Of a DNA stretch of 64,000 nucleotides, positions 25,601 to 33,317 are shown piece by piece. The DNA is from Omphiscola glabra. Taxonomy: Eukaryota > Mollusca > Gastropoda > Lymnaeidae. Positions within the stretch are counted from its first letter, which is position 1, and each line of letters starts with the position of its first letter. The stretch is taken from NCBI GenBank assembly GCA_964017045.1, contig OZ024799.1, positions 32,506,236 through 32,570,235 of the forward strand, in the 5' to 3' direction. The notes beneath the pieces were generated by a model. The model was not told the origin of the DNA and made no database searches. It worked only from the letters and a program-made list of their open reading frames with translations. The translations under genes were made by a program, and so were the position numbers.

Positions 25601-28600
25601 GCTAAAATCAAAAATATATTTTTTTTAATAAAAAAAAAAGATTAAGTATACAAATATTGGATTGGGGTTTTTAACTTTTAAGGTGGGAAATGGAAGCGCT
25701 CTTGTCGTAGTGAGTTTCTACCATTGAAGCTCTGGTGTCGTAGTGAGTTTCTACCATTGAAGCTCTGGTGTTGTAGTGTGTGTCACCCATTTTCCACATC
25801 ATTCTGTATACGCAAAAAATAGCTACCCTCTATTGATATATAATAAATTAGCTAACATCTGGAGCGTTGTATGGAACTGATACACTCAATAGTATACGCT
25901 TATTGAGATCCAAAAGTATGTGTTGTTGGTGTAATGGAATGTACGCTTCACAAGTTTTATTTTAAACGCTCTTCTTTAGACAAGAAGAATTTCAAATCTA
26001 AATAAATTACTATCTTCCTCTCCAATGTAAATTTAATCTATTTCGTTTGCTTTTTTATCGCATTCAAAAACTAGACATCTATACCCGATATAACAATTTT
26101 TAAATTGATATCGCCAGCAGCATCAACTACCACAACAGGCGTCGATACTACAACAGGGGCAGGCGATACGGACGCACCATCGGCGACCCCACCAACAAAC
26201 GGTGCTGGTGATCCACCAACTAGTGCCTCCAAAGATGACATAGACACTTCCACCTCGTCTAGTGAGGACCCGGCGGATACCACGCCAATAGACGTCACGG
26301 TGAGCGACGAATCAATAGATGCCTCAGCGTCTGCATCAACAACCGAATCGTTCACAAGCCCGACGCCAACAGACACAACGAACCCTGACACACCAACCAC
26401 GGATGCACTTGAAAGCGCACCAACCACGGACGCACCCGGAGACGTCTCAACCAGTGATGCACTACAAGAAACCACCACCATTGTATCTCAATCATCGGAG
26501 ATCACCAGCGGTGTGCCTACTGATTCAACCACGGACCCAAGTGCTACGTCCAGCGAGGCAGACTTTGCACCACCATTGGACTTTCAACAAACTTCTACAT
26601 TCGAACCATCAGAAACCACGACCGGATCCACGGATAAAACAACTGATAAAATATCGCAGCGCGTGGAATCAACTGATGACGACACGACAACGATGCCGCC
26701 TCCTCTAGACACCGGCGATGACACTTCTTCCGTCTCACCCATGTCGGTTTCTTCAGACGTGGACACATCTTTTGACGACAACTCAACGAGTCATCCCGGT
26801 GACGGCTCTGGGGATCTTCATGAACATATAACCGTTTCCGGTGATGCGGTTCACGTGACATCATCACAGTCTTCAACAACCGATGCCGCTGATGACGATG
26901 TCACCGAATCAGTGTCTGTATTGACTAGTGGCGGCACCCAAGGTCATGAATCCACAGAGGAAACATCAAGCACGGTTACATCATCTGGCGACACTTTAAC
27001 GTCTACCGTAGCGGAAGCCGAAGGAACCGAATCTTCACATGCCGACCATCGACATGATGACCCCCTCACGACTGATATGTCTGGCCAATCAACTTCTGGC
27101 AGTACACCATCTGCATCGTCAACTGATGCTGGAGCAATAACAAACACAACCACAACCGCATCGCCCACACCGACTTGGACACCAACAACGCCACTGTTAT
27201 TGACAACAACAGACAGAGCATCAGCTCCAGACATCAATGATTTCATCTTGATTGAGGTCATTCGATTTGTTTTCAAAGGCAACCATTCGGTGAGTATTGA
27301 GAATCGTCTGCGCATGCGCGTAAGTAACACCTAGAAATGACTTCGGAAACAATATATAGCAATCTTATTCTATTTTTCTGTCTGCTTTTACTTGGGTGGT
27401 GTCGTTGGGAGGTGTCGTTGGGAGGTGTCGTTGAGAGGTGTCGTTGGGGGGTACAGTTGACGATCTGCCGCAACGTGCGAGGCCTGCTGAAAGTTGATGT
27501 TGTGGAGTCTCAGGGTGTCTTTCACACAGCAAATGAAACGCCCGAGTGGACTTCCTTTGATCTAAACCTGGGGCGCCTGCCATTGTGGCCTTGCAATTAA
27601 GGTTAATTGATGGGCATTGTATCCGGGTTGCTCAAACCAGTTAATTTGCCGTTGGGTCATAAGCCTGATAATTTATTTTTATGGCGCCATCCAGCTGCCT
27701 TATTTCCCTGTAGCAATGAAGACAAAATTAAATCTAGCTGGCTTTAAATCCGTAGCGCAAATGTGATAGTGTAGCACAAGTGTGATAGTGTAGCACAAAT
27801 GTGATAGTGTAGCACAAATGGGATAGTTGAGCAGCAAGTAATGAGAATACTATCAATCAATGCCGTTGTAAATTGTATAAAACAAAATAATACACGCATG
27901 CTTCTTGTTCCCATGTCATCAACTTCTATCTTGTCTCTTTGATCAACTTATATCTTGTCTCTTTGATCAACTTCTATCTTGTCACTTTGCCCACCACTTT
28001 CATCTTTTCTCTATTTCAACCATTCCGTCACGTCTTCGTACCAACCACACCCGTCTCATATCTATATCCACCACATCCATATTGCCTCCATGACAAACCA
28101 ACTCCACTACATCTCCACAGAGCATCCATTTCTCTTCGAGGGTCTACAATTTCTTGGAGAGCTTCCTGTCTCGCGCCGTCCAAGAATACAAATCTGACTC
28201 CGTCAAACGCTGGAACTACACGCTGACCCACGTGAATCCCCCTGTCCTGTACGACAGCATGACCACGTACGTCGATGTCAGGATTCAACACACGGCCAAG
28301 GAAGGTGAGTTAACGACTACTGCCCATCCTCTTGGCCTCCCCCACCCTTCGCCAACGCCACTCTCCACCCCTACCCTCCACTTAGGTCTCTTATACCTTA
28401 TTTTGTTTTATAATTTGGAAACAACTCTTCTTTTTAAACGACGTTCAAAGACTTGTCCCACCCAGTAGCGTCGCTAGGGGTGCGGGGGTAGCACACCGCA
28501 CAGGGGTGACACGAGCAAGGTGTCATCAGAGCAAGGTTCCATCAGAGCCAGGTACCATCAGAGCAAGGTGCCATCAGAGCAAGAGGATATCAGTGCAAGG

Positions 28601-31600
28601 TGTCATCAGTGCAAGGTGGCATCAGTGCAAGGTGCCATAAGACAAAGATCCCAAGAAGACTCGGAGGAGGTCCATGAGGGAAAACATTAGGGGCTGACAC
28701 CATGAGTTTACAGCATTGGAGGAAACCATGAGCTTACAGGATTATGTGAAACCATTAGTTTAAAACAGTGGTTGAAACCATGAGTTTACAGGATTGGGTG
28801 AAACCATGAGTTTACAACAGTAAATGAAACCATGTGTTTACAACAGTAGATGAAACCACGTGTTTACAACAGTTGATGAAACCATGTGTTTACAACAGTA
28901 GATGAAACCATGAGTTTACAACAGTAGATGAAACCATGAGTTTACACCAGTAGATGAAACCATGTGTTTACAACAGTAGATGAAACCATGTGTTTACAAC
29001 AGTAGATGAAACCATGTGTTTACAACAGTAGATGAAACCATGAGTTTACAACAGTAGATGAAACCATGTGTTTACAACAGTAGATGAAACCATGTGCTTA
29101 CAACAGTAGATGAAACCATGTGTTTACAACAGTAGATAAAACCATTTGTTTACAGCAGTAGATGAAACCATGTGTTTACAACAGTAGATGAAACCATGTG
29201 TTTACAACAGTAGATGAAACCATGTGTTTACAACAGTAGATGAAACCATGTGTTTACAACAGTAGATGAAACCATGTGTTTACAACAGTAGATGAAACCA
29301 TGAGTTTACACCAGTAGATGAAACCATGTGTTTACAACAGTAGATGAAACCATGTGTTTACAACAGTAGATGAAACCATGTGTTTACAACAGTAGATGAA
29401 ACCATGTGTTTACAGCAGTAGATGAAACCATGTGTTTACAGCAGTAGATGAAACCATGAGTTTACAACAGTAGATGAAACCATGTGTTTACAACAGTAGA
29501 TGAAACCATGTGCTTACAACAGTAGATGAAACCATGTGTTTACAACAGTAGATAAAACCATTTGTTTACAGCAGTAGATGAAACCATGTGTTTACAACAG
29601 TAGATGAAACCATGTGTTTACAACAGTAGATGAAACCATGTGTTTACAACAGTAGATGAAACCATGAGTTTACAACAGTAGATGAAACCATGTGTTTACA
29701 ACCGTAGATGAAACCATGTGTTTACAACAGTAGATGAAACCATGTGTTTACAACAGTAGATGAAACCATGTGTTTACAACAGTAGATGAAACCATGAGTT
29801 TACAACAGTAGATGAAACCATGTGTTTACAACAGTAGATGAAACCATGTGTTTACAACAGTAGATGAAACCATGTGTTTACAACAGTAGATGAAACCATG
29901 TGTTTACAACAGTAGATGAAACCATGTGTTTACAACAGTAGATGAAACCATGTGTTTACAGCAGTAGATGAAACCATGTGTTTACAGCAGTAGATGAAAC
30001 CATGTGTTTACAGCAGTAGATGAAACCATGTGTTTACAACAGTAGATGAAACCATGTGTTTACAGCAGTAGATGAAACCATGTGTTTACAGCAGTAGATG
30101 AAACCATGTGTTTACAACAGTAGATGAAACCATGTGTTTACAACAGTAGATGAAACCATGTGTTTACAACAGTAGATGAAACCATGTGTTTACAGCAGTA
30201 GATGAAATTATGTGTTTACAACAGTAGATGAAACCATGTGTTTACAACAGTAGATGAAACCATGTGTTTACAGCAGTAGATGAAACCATGTGTTTACAGC
30301 AGTAGATGAAACCATGTGTTTACAACAGTAGATGAAACCATGTGTTTACAACAGTAGATGAAACCATGTGTTTACAACAGTAGATGAAACCATGTGTTTA
30401 CAGCAGTAGATGAAACCATGTGTTTACAGCAGTAGATGAAACCATGTGTTTACAACAGTAGATGAAACCATGTGTTTACAACAGTAGATGAAACCATGTG
30501 CTTACAACAGTAGATGAAACCATGTGTTTACAACAGTAGATGAAACCATGTGTTTACAACAGTAGATGAAACCATGTGTTTACAACAGTAGATGAAACCA
30601 AAAACCCCACCCCTCTTATTATAATTTCACGAAAAAAATATATATCTTTTTTTCTTTTTACAGAAATCATCAACGTGTTTAACAAACTTAAATTGGAGAA
30701 TTATCTTTCACAACACGTAAGTTAAATGTAAACGTATGACTAATGAATTTTCCTCAAAACAGATTAGTTAAATATTAACGTATGACTTATGAATTATCCT
30801 CAAAACAGGTCAGTTAAATATAAATCTATGACATATGAATTATCCTCAAAACAGGTAAGTTAAATATAAATCTATGACTTATGAATTATCATCAAAACAG
30901 GTAAGTTAAATATAAATCTATGACTTATGAATTATCCTCAACACACGTTAGTAGACACGTTGCTGATGACAATACATTCTATCCAAATATCACACCCAAC
31001 CCCCAAAACGAAATTTCTCCCTTTTTTCAAGGGGAGGATAAAACACAATTTCCGATAGCTGCGCTCAGTAAGATGCTTTAAGAAATATTATCGCAGTTGT
31101 CTCCGGTGTGTCGTATTTTCTTTTGTTTTTCTAAAATTGTTTCTGAAATAAATCTGCTGTGTGAAAGCGGGGTGGGTGGGTATTAGAATATTAATATAGT
31201 TCAGGGGCGTGAAGAAAAAAATATGCGGTTGCGAGCCCTGGGGGCGGAAGCTCTAATTGGGATTCTTATAAATTGCGTTACTTGTATGCAGGTCTTGTCA
31301 AAATGTCAACCCCACCCCAAGCAGTGGCGTAGTGGGGGGGGGGGTAAGGGGGGCATCATGTCCCGGGCGCTACTCACAAAGGGGCGCCAAATGGTATATT
31401 TTACATATAATATTTTATGGTTTTTGAATGGGGGGGGGGCGCTAAAAAGGTATTGTGCCCCGGGCGCGAGTTAAGCTCGCTACGCCACAGCCCCCATGGC
31501 TCGATATTACAGTTTGTCAAGAATTTATATGGACCAATTTGTTTTTAGGGGTTGTTTAATTTTTTTTAACCATAACTATAATGACAAGAGATGACGCCTC

Positions 31601-33317
31601 AAAGTTGAAACTCTCTCACGCTCTGCAGGGAAACCTGAGCCTCATCGCCAAATGCCGAGCGAGCGCGAGCTGTGAGATTGAGCAGCCGCAAGCCAGCACC
31701 CAGTCCGTCTTTGAGAGAAACGCCCCTGTCCTCATAACGCTGATCATCATCTGCAGCGTCTGTCTGGTCGTCCTGCTGGTGGTCGCGAGCTACTTCAAGT
31801 TCTGTAGAAGAAGAGTATACGTGGCCCAAGAGGGGGTGAGTGGCGTACTAATATTTTAGTTTTTAGTAACAAACAAACACATGACAGGTTCAATGACATG
31901 GCATGGAACTGTTTAAACAAAATGAAGTGGGTGGTGCGGGTGGACGGACGATGACCTGGCTCGAACCCTGCTCTTGTTTAAAAGTTTTTTTTCCCCACGA
32001 AAATCCCAAAAGTAGACTCGTTGAGGCCTTAAATTGAATTATATAAAGCCTTGGCAAACAGCTTAATACAACAACGAGATATGTTTTGAAAAAGTCAACA
32101 TTCTAATGATTTAATTGCAAAGCGTTTTAATGTGGAAAAAAAATAAATGATTGCCCAATGATTAGCCTTATTGATTACACATCAAAACTATTTTTGACTG
32201 GATTTCTTCCATAAACTATAACCAGTACGCATATCAGAAACAAAGTGAAATACCAATCGTCGAATAATTTGAGCAGACAAAAGGAAAACAGATACGTCAT
32301 CATGACATTTGTCACTCGCGTAAAAGCTATGATGAACTTGTTTCCCACAGTATACGCATCATTTCCGATGAGGATGAAAGGAGAATTTTTTAAAATAGAA
32401 AAGAGGTTAGGGTGTGAGGCAAACGGAGGGAAAGAAGTTACAGCATAAAAGGTGTGAATTTTCTACCAACTTTTTATTGACACTGACTGACATGTTGCCA
32501 CTGAACCTTTCTGTTTGTATGTGTGTAAAGCGAAGTGGTGGTTTCCCATTCTTGAAATTCGGCTTCTAATTGTTGGTAAAAATTTGTATTTACTTATTAG
32601 CTGAAATTGGTTATGTACAATGTAATAAAAAAAATATTTCCATTTATTTGTATCAATAAAATAATGGCATCTTATTTTGGGGACATGTATACACACATAC
32701 GCACACACAAACACCCCCACATACACGCACACGCACACATACACTTATACACTCATATACACACATATACCCATACACTCACACATCTATATATATATAC
32801 ACATACATACACTACCCATATACACTCAACCATATACACATACACACACATACATATACAGGACCGGCATTAGCAATTTTGGTGAACAATTAACTTTGAA
32901 CAACTGCGTCAGTAACAGCAGCAGCAACAACAACAACAATAACAACAACAACAATAACAACAACAAAAGCAACAACGTTGTATTTTCTCAAAATACCCGG
33001 ACCCATTTTAAAAAAGCTGCACCCGGTACAGCCCGGTACAGCCCTAGTTTTTTTATATATATAGTGATTGATTGCAGGAAGGGACTAACCTGGCCGACAG
33101 GCGGCGCTACTTCAACGTGAATCCAAGCCCCTTCACAGACGAGCAGATAATGAAAGATGAGGTCGCCATGGAGAAAGGGGAGAAGCCGGACAAGGTCGAA
33201 AATTCGTCCTGCAACGGGAGCGACCAGGTCGGGGGAGACAGCAACACTTGGGTGATACCCCTGGATGACGCCCCTGTCACCTCCCCCGTCATAAGTAATG
33301 AGGACACCAAACTCTAG
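10509..33317 (+). CDS. D10C-domain transmembrane mucin-like protein, complete, 10 exons
   Basis: Spliced coding exons: 10509-10650, 15849-16006, 19168-19276, 23177-23296, 24605-24679, 26118-27289, 28121-28304, 30664-30716, 31629-31835, 33078-33317. All phases join and the total is 2460 nt, giving 819 residues plus stop. Order: hydrophobic signal peptide (about 29-47); a D10C domain (48-176) that starts DPC..Y, has DDWRS, WYAF and a CC pair and holds exactly ten cysteines, as in uromodulin, GP2 and their invertebrate relatives; a Ser/Thr/Asp/Pro-rich mucin stretch (about 202-575); a SEA-like alpha/beta segment (about 580-671) without a visible GSVVV cleavage motif; a transmembrane helix (704-727) followed by RRR; a charged tail of about 90 residues. 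Inferred role: heavily O-glycosylated epithelial or secretory surface protein. The D10C call is firm; SEA-like is inference. No ZP domain is present, unlike uromodulin, so this is not a direct uromodulin orthologue. Confidence 0.85.
10976..11222. repeat. (AAC)n-rich compound microsatellite
   Basis: AACAACATCAACAACA with interspersed CACCAACATC. Confidence 0.95.
11880..12892. repeat. 19-bp minisatellite, about 53 copies
   Basis: Unit ACGGAGTGCCTGCCATTGT with AAGAGG and AAGGAG variants and a right-hand TATGGAATGTC subfamily. Three frames on each strand stay open because 19 cycles all frames; not coding. In mucin intron 1. Confidence 0.97.
12960..13145 (-). mobile_element. Short LINE polyprotein fragment, minus strand
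   Basis: Reads ARKIVTCQMRCLRRVASKTR then MDHIRNKEIR, resembling the MRCLRRIL...DHIRNEEI motif near the C-terminus of many LINE proteins. No ends or duplication seen. Confidence 0.42.
13428..13624 (+). mobile_element. SPIN/OposCharlie-like hAT MITE, copy 1
   Basis: 197 bp starting CAGCGGTTCTCAGCCTGTGG and ending GGTTGAGAACCACTG: 14-16 bp terminal inverted repeats. Flanks CCCTAGGT and CTCTAGGT form an 8-bp target duplication with one mismatch. Internal blocks (GGGTCGCGGCAT, GACCATCGGAAAACA, AACTGTATTA) are the ones I know from SPIN/OposCharlie non-autonomous hAT elements. No coding capacity. Located in mucin intron 1. Confidence 0.8.
13633..14951. other. Mucin intron 1, nothing recognised
   Basis: AT-rich intronic sequence. 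Short open frames at 13907-14160 have no splice or composition support. Confidence 0.5.
14952..15233. repeat. 40-bp tandem repeat, 7 copies
   Basis: GGCATAGATTCTGTCCTGGT + CCACCTCTGGACATACCAAT. Confidence 0.95.
15849..16006 (+). CDS. Mucin gene exon 2: first half of D10C domain
   Basis: Acceptor TTCGCAG, donor GTAAGT at 16007. Reads D-P-C-L-D-Y then DDWRS and KWYAFRV, the diagnostic start of a uromodulin-type D10C domain. Contains three of the ten cysteines. Phase 1 in, phase 0 out. Confidence 0.88.
16505..16850. repeat. ~113-bp tandem repeat, about 2.5 copies
   Basis: GATAACCTGTTTGGATGACC + AATAAAAATCACCTTCATTG + TTAGAAACCGTAATCGACC recurs at 112-113 bp. Confidence 0.9.
17300..18165. repeat. 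20-bp minisatellite, about 34 copies plus degenerate tail
   Basis: Unit AGGTTATGCAGGCCAACACT alternating with AGGCTATGCAGGCC; 17975-18165 is a diverged GTAGGCCCCCACTAGGTTAT zone. In mucin intron 2. Confidence 0.97.
18720..19035. repeat. 43-bp tandem repeat, about 7 copies
   Basis: GGGTATGGGGTACACTGTGT + ACAACCAGGGGGCAATTTCA + ATC; ends 130 bp before mucin exon 3. Confidence 0.95.
19168..19276 (+). CDS. Mucin gene exon 3: D10C domain continued
   Basis: Acceptor CAATCCCTAG, donor GTAAGG at 19277. Reads NDKCGAEIAM to FLCGAYNILG, adding two cysteines and N-glycosylation sequons (NQS, NIT). Phase 0 in, phase 1 out. It lies 130 bp downstream of a 43-bp minisatellite. Confidence 0.8.
19984..21584 (+). 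pseudogene. Reverse transcriptase remnant of the intronic LINE
   Basis: Starts in the basic region before RT (KAQKQAAKRK), has an in-frame TGA at 20428 just before KSPGPDK, and a frameshift near 20600 between KAIVVPITKDGK and SFRHISLTSCVGK. RT motifs follow: GGFRKGRQ, QGSALSCTLF, and the catalytic FADDLAIW. The frame ends at TGA 21582 after RIQNRALRFVCD, where the segment that should connect to RNase H is missing. Confidence 0.85.
19995..22478 (+). mobile_element. 5'-truncated non-LTR retrotransposon (RT plus RNase H, I-group-like), dead
   Basis: Remnant inserted in sense orientation in mucin intron 3. A 15-bp perfect direct repeat TTAGTTGCTCTTTGC flanks it (19980-19994 and 22479-22493), a target-site duplication of target-primed insertion. 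It lacks the endonuclease, holds most of the reverse transcriptase, an RNase H domain and a C-terminal CCHC-like motif, and ends about 27 bp after the last stop without poly(A). RT followed by RNase H points to the I/Nimb/LOA/R1 side of LINEs. Stops, frameshifts and a deletion between RT and RNase H make it inactive. Confidence 0.88.
21571..22451 (+). pseudogene. RNase H and C-terminal remnant of the intronic LINE
   Basis: RNase H motifs in order: VFTDGSF (Asp), DAEIEAI (Glu), VFTDSRYALEY (Asp), NDRVDFLAKEGA (Asp), so the DEDD set is visible. A frameshift near 22035 leads into the C-terminal part with CRFCGQDDETVAHLVIAC, a C-x2-C-x8-H-x4-C knuckle, ending TAA at 22449. Confidence 0.85.
22618..22795. 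repeat. Dispersed repeat family, copy 1
   Basis: Shares an ordered set of words with 38680-38855: TGATAGAATGTG / CGATAGAATGTG, AAGTTTCA(G/A)CTC, CACACGAGCAAAA-like, AAGGATTTA. Directly follows the intronic LINE by 140 bp. Confidence 0.35.
23177..23296 (+). CDS. Mucin gene exon 4: end of D10C domain with CC pair
   Basis: Reads GKYDCCVLRTPVRISVC then VYQF and CSVAIC, matching the D10C C-terminus (CC, then I.V.C, then VYxL/F, then C...C). Donor GTGAGA at 23297. The acceptor after CTTGAAG at 23176 is chosen because it alone keeps phase 1 and an open frame; a better looking CACAG at 23141 would give an immediate in-frame stop. Confidence 0.75.
23392..23752. repeat. 53-bp tandem repeat, 7 copies
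   Basis: ATCATAGTTCATCTGTTTTA + GAGCTTAGATCTAGTGACCT + TCCACGATACACA. Confidence 0.95.
23848..24037 (-). mobile_element. SPIN/OposCharlie-like hAT MITE, copy 2 (opposite orientation)
   Basis: 190 bp with degenerate 15-bp terminal repeats (CGGTGATTCTCAACC and GGTTTAGAACCGCTG) and a perfect 8-bp target duplication CTCTAAAA at 23840-23847 and 24038-24045. Reversed, its interior matches copy 1 (ACAACATGA, CTGTATTAAAGG, GCGGCATTAGGAAGG). Located in mucin intron 4. Confidence 0.82.
24605..24679 (+). CDS. Mucin gene exon 5: Pro/Ser linker
   Basis: Acceptor TTTGTAACAG, donor GTGAGT at 24680; symmetrical phase 1-1, 25 residues (DPVEPLPPSVIARTG...). It links the D10C domain to the mucin stretch and can be skipped without changing frame. 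Confidence 0.78.
24680..25690. other. Mucin intron 5, nothing recognised
   Basis: No repeats or exons seen in this kilobase. Confidence 0.45.
25697..25782. repeat. ~37-bp duplication, 2 copies
   Basis: GTCGTAGTGAGTTTCTACCA + TTGAAGCTCTGGT twice. Confidence 0.8.
26118..27289 (+). CDS. Mucin gene exon 6: Ser/Thr/Asp-rich mucin domain
   Basis: One 1172-nt exon, almost wholly Thr, Ser, Pro, Asp and Glu, ending in DINDFILIEVIRFVF, the likely first strand of the SEA-like segment. Such composition is typical of O-glycosylated mucin stalks. The acceptor is a tandem CAGCAG (26115-26120), both sites giving the same frame. A second in-frame donor, GTAAGT at 27320, would add ten residues. Antisense frames are also open because of the codon bias, and are shadows. 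Confidence 0.82.
27758..27832. repeat. ~20-bp repeat, 4 copies
   Basis: GTGTAGCACAAATGTGATA in tandem, mucin intron 6. Confidence 0.85.
28121..28304 (+). CDS. Mucin gene exon 7: SEA-like segment
   Basis: Acceptor ATCTCCACAG, donor GTGAGT at 28305. Encodes an amphipathic helix (VYNFLESFLSRAVQEY) followed by beta-type stretches ending TTYVDVRIQHTAKE. Helix then strands next to the membrane fits a divergent SEA fold, but no cleavage motif is seen. Phase 0 in, 1 out. Confidence 0.78.
28466..28510 (+). mobile_element. Possible 5' fragment of a CAGTxGCGT-type MITE
   Basis: CAGTAGCGTCGCTAGGGG resembles the start of the same class as 31322-31490; no matching right end, and the sequence runs into a short tandem repeat. 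Confidence 0.25.
28510..28650. repeat. ~17-bp GCAAGGTGTCATCAGA repeat
   Basis: Degenerate tandem units in mucin intron 7, just before the large 26-bp array. Confidence 0.8.
28715..30600. repeat. 26-bp minisatellite, about 72 copies, with higher-order structure
   Basis: Unit TAGATGAAACCATGTGTTTA + CAACAG. Variants (GAGTTTAC, GTGCTTAC, CAGCAG) recur in order: a block around GTGCTTAC...TAGATAAAACCATTTG at 29091 returns 416 bp (16 units) later at 29507. Mucin intron 7, ending 63 bp before exon 8. Confidence 0.97.
30664..30716 (+). CDS. Mucin gene exon 8: short SEA-like helix, donor amplified downstream
   Basis: Acceptor TTTTTACAG, donor GTAAGT at 30717. Encodes EIINVFNKLKLENYLSQH, an amphipathic helix. 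The last ~19 exonic bases plus the donor are repeated downstream in a 46-bp tandem array. Phase 1 in, 0 out. Confidence 0.75.
30695..30950. repeat. 46-bp repeat spanning the mucin exon 8 donor, 5 copies
   Basis: Units start at 30717, 30763, 30809, 30855 and 30901, each beginning with the donor position and preceded by a copy of the exon end (GAATTATCCTCAAAACAG versus exonic GAATTATCTTTCACAACAC). Copies 4 and 5 keep a perfect CAG|GTAAGT. Confidence 0.92.
31322..31490 (+). mobile_element. hAT-like MITE (CAGTGGCGTAG ends)
   Basis: Begins CAGTGGCGTAGTGGGGG and ends GAGTTAAGCTCGCTACGCCACAG; the terminal CAGTGGCGTAG/CTACGCCACAG pair is inverted. Interior has GGGCGC...GCGCC blocks and two G runs. 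Flanks ACCCCAAG and CCCCCATG agree at 6 of 8 bases. In mucin intron 8. Confidence 0.55.
31629..31835 (+). CDS. Mucin gene exon 9: juxtamembrane segment and transmembrane helix
   Basis: Acceptor GCTCTGCAG, donor GTGAGT at 31836. Two cysteines (KC..., SC), then a 24-residue hydrophobic helix (PVLITLIIICSVCLVVLLVV) followed by RRR, the stop-transfer signal of a type I membrane protein. Phase 0-0. Confidence 0.88.
32690..32862. repeat. (CA/TACA)n compound microsatellite
   Basis: ACACATACAC runs with TATATA island. Confidence 0.95.
32918..32974. repeat. (AAC)n microsatellite
   Basis: CAACAACAACAACAATAACA run in mucin intron 9. Confidence 0.95.
33078..33317 (+). CDS. Mucin gene exon 10: cytoplasmic tail and stop
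   Basis: Acceptor TGATTGCAG; TAG stop at 33315-33317. 79 residues, acidic and polar, with RRRYF near the start and several Ser/Thr possibly available for phosphorylation. No domain recognised. Confidence 0.85.
   Translation, partial: EGTNLADRRRYFNVNPSPFTDEQIMKDEVAMEKGEKPDKVENSSCNGSDQVGGDSNTWVIPLDDAPVTSPVISNEDTKL

Noticed and set aside
26071..27330. Antisense open frames across the mucin exon
   Set aside because: Caused by ACN/TCN/GAN codon bias; the plus frame connects to splice sites and domains in phase, the antisense ones do not.
32463..32873. Open frames rich in His/Thr/Tyr
   Set aside because: (CA)n/(TA)n microsatellite translation.
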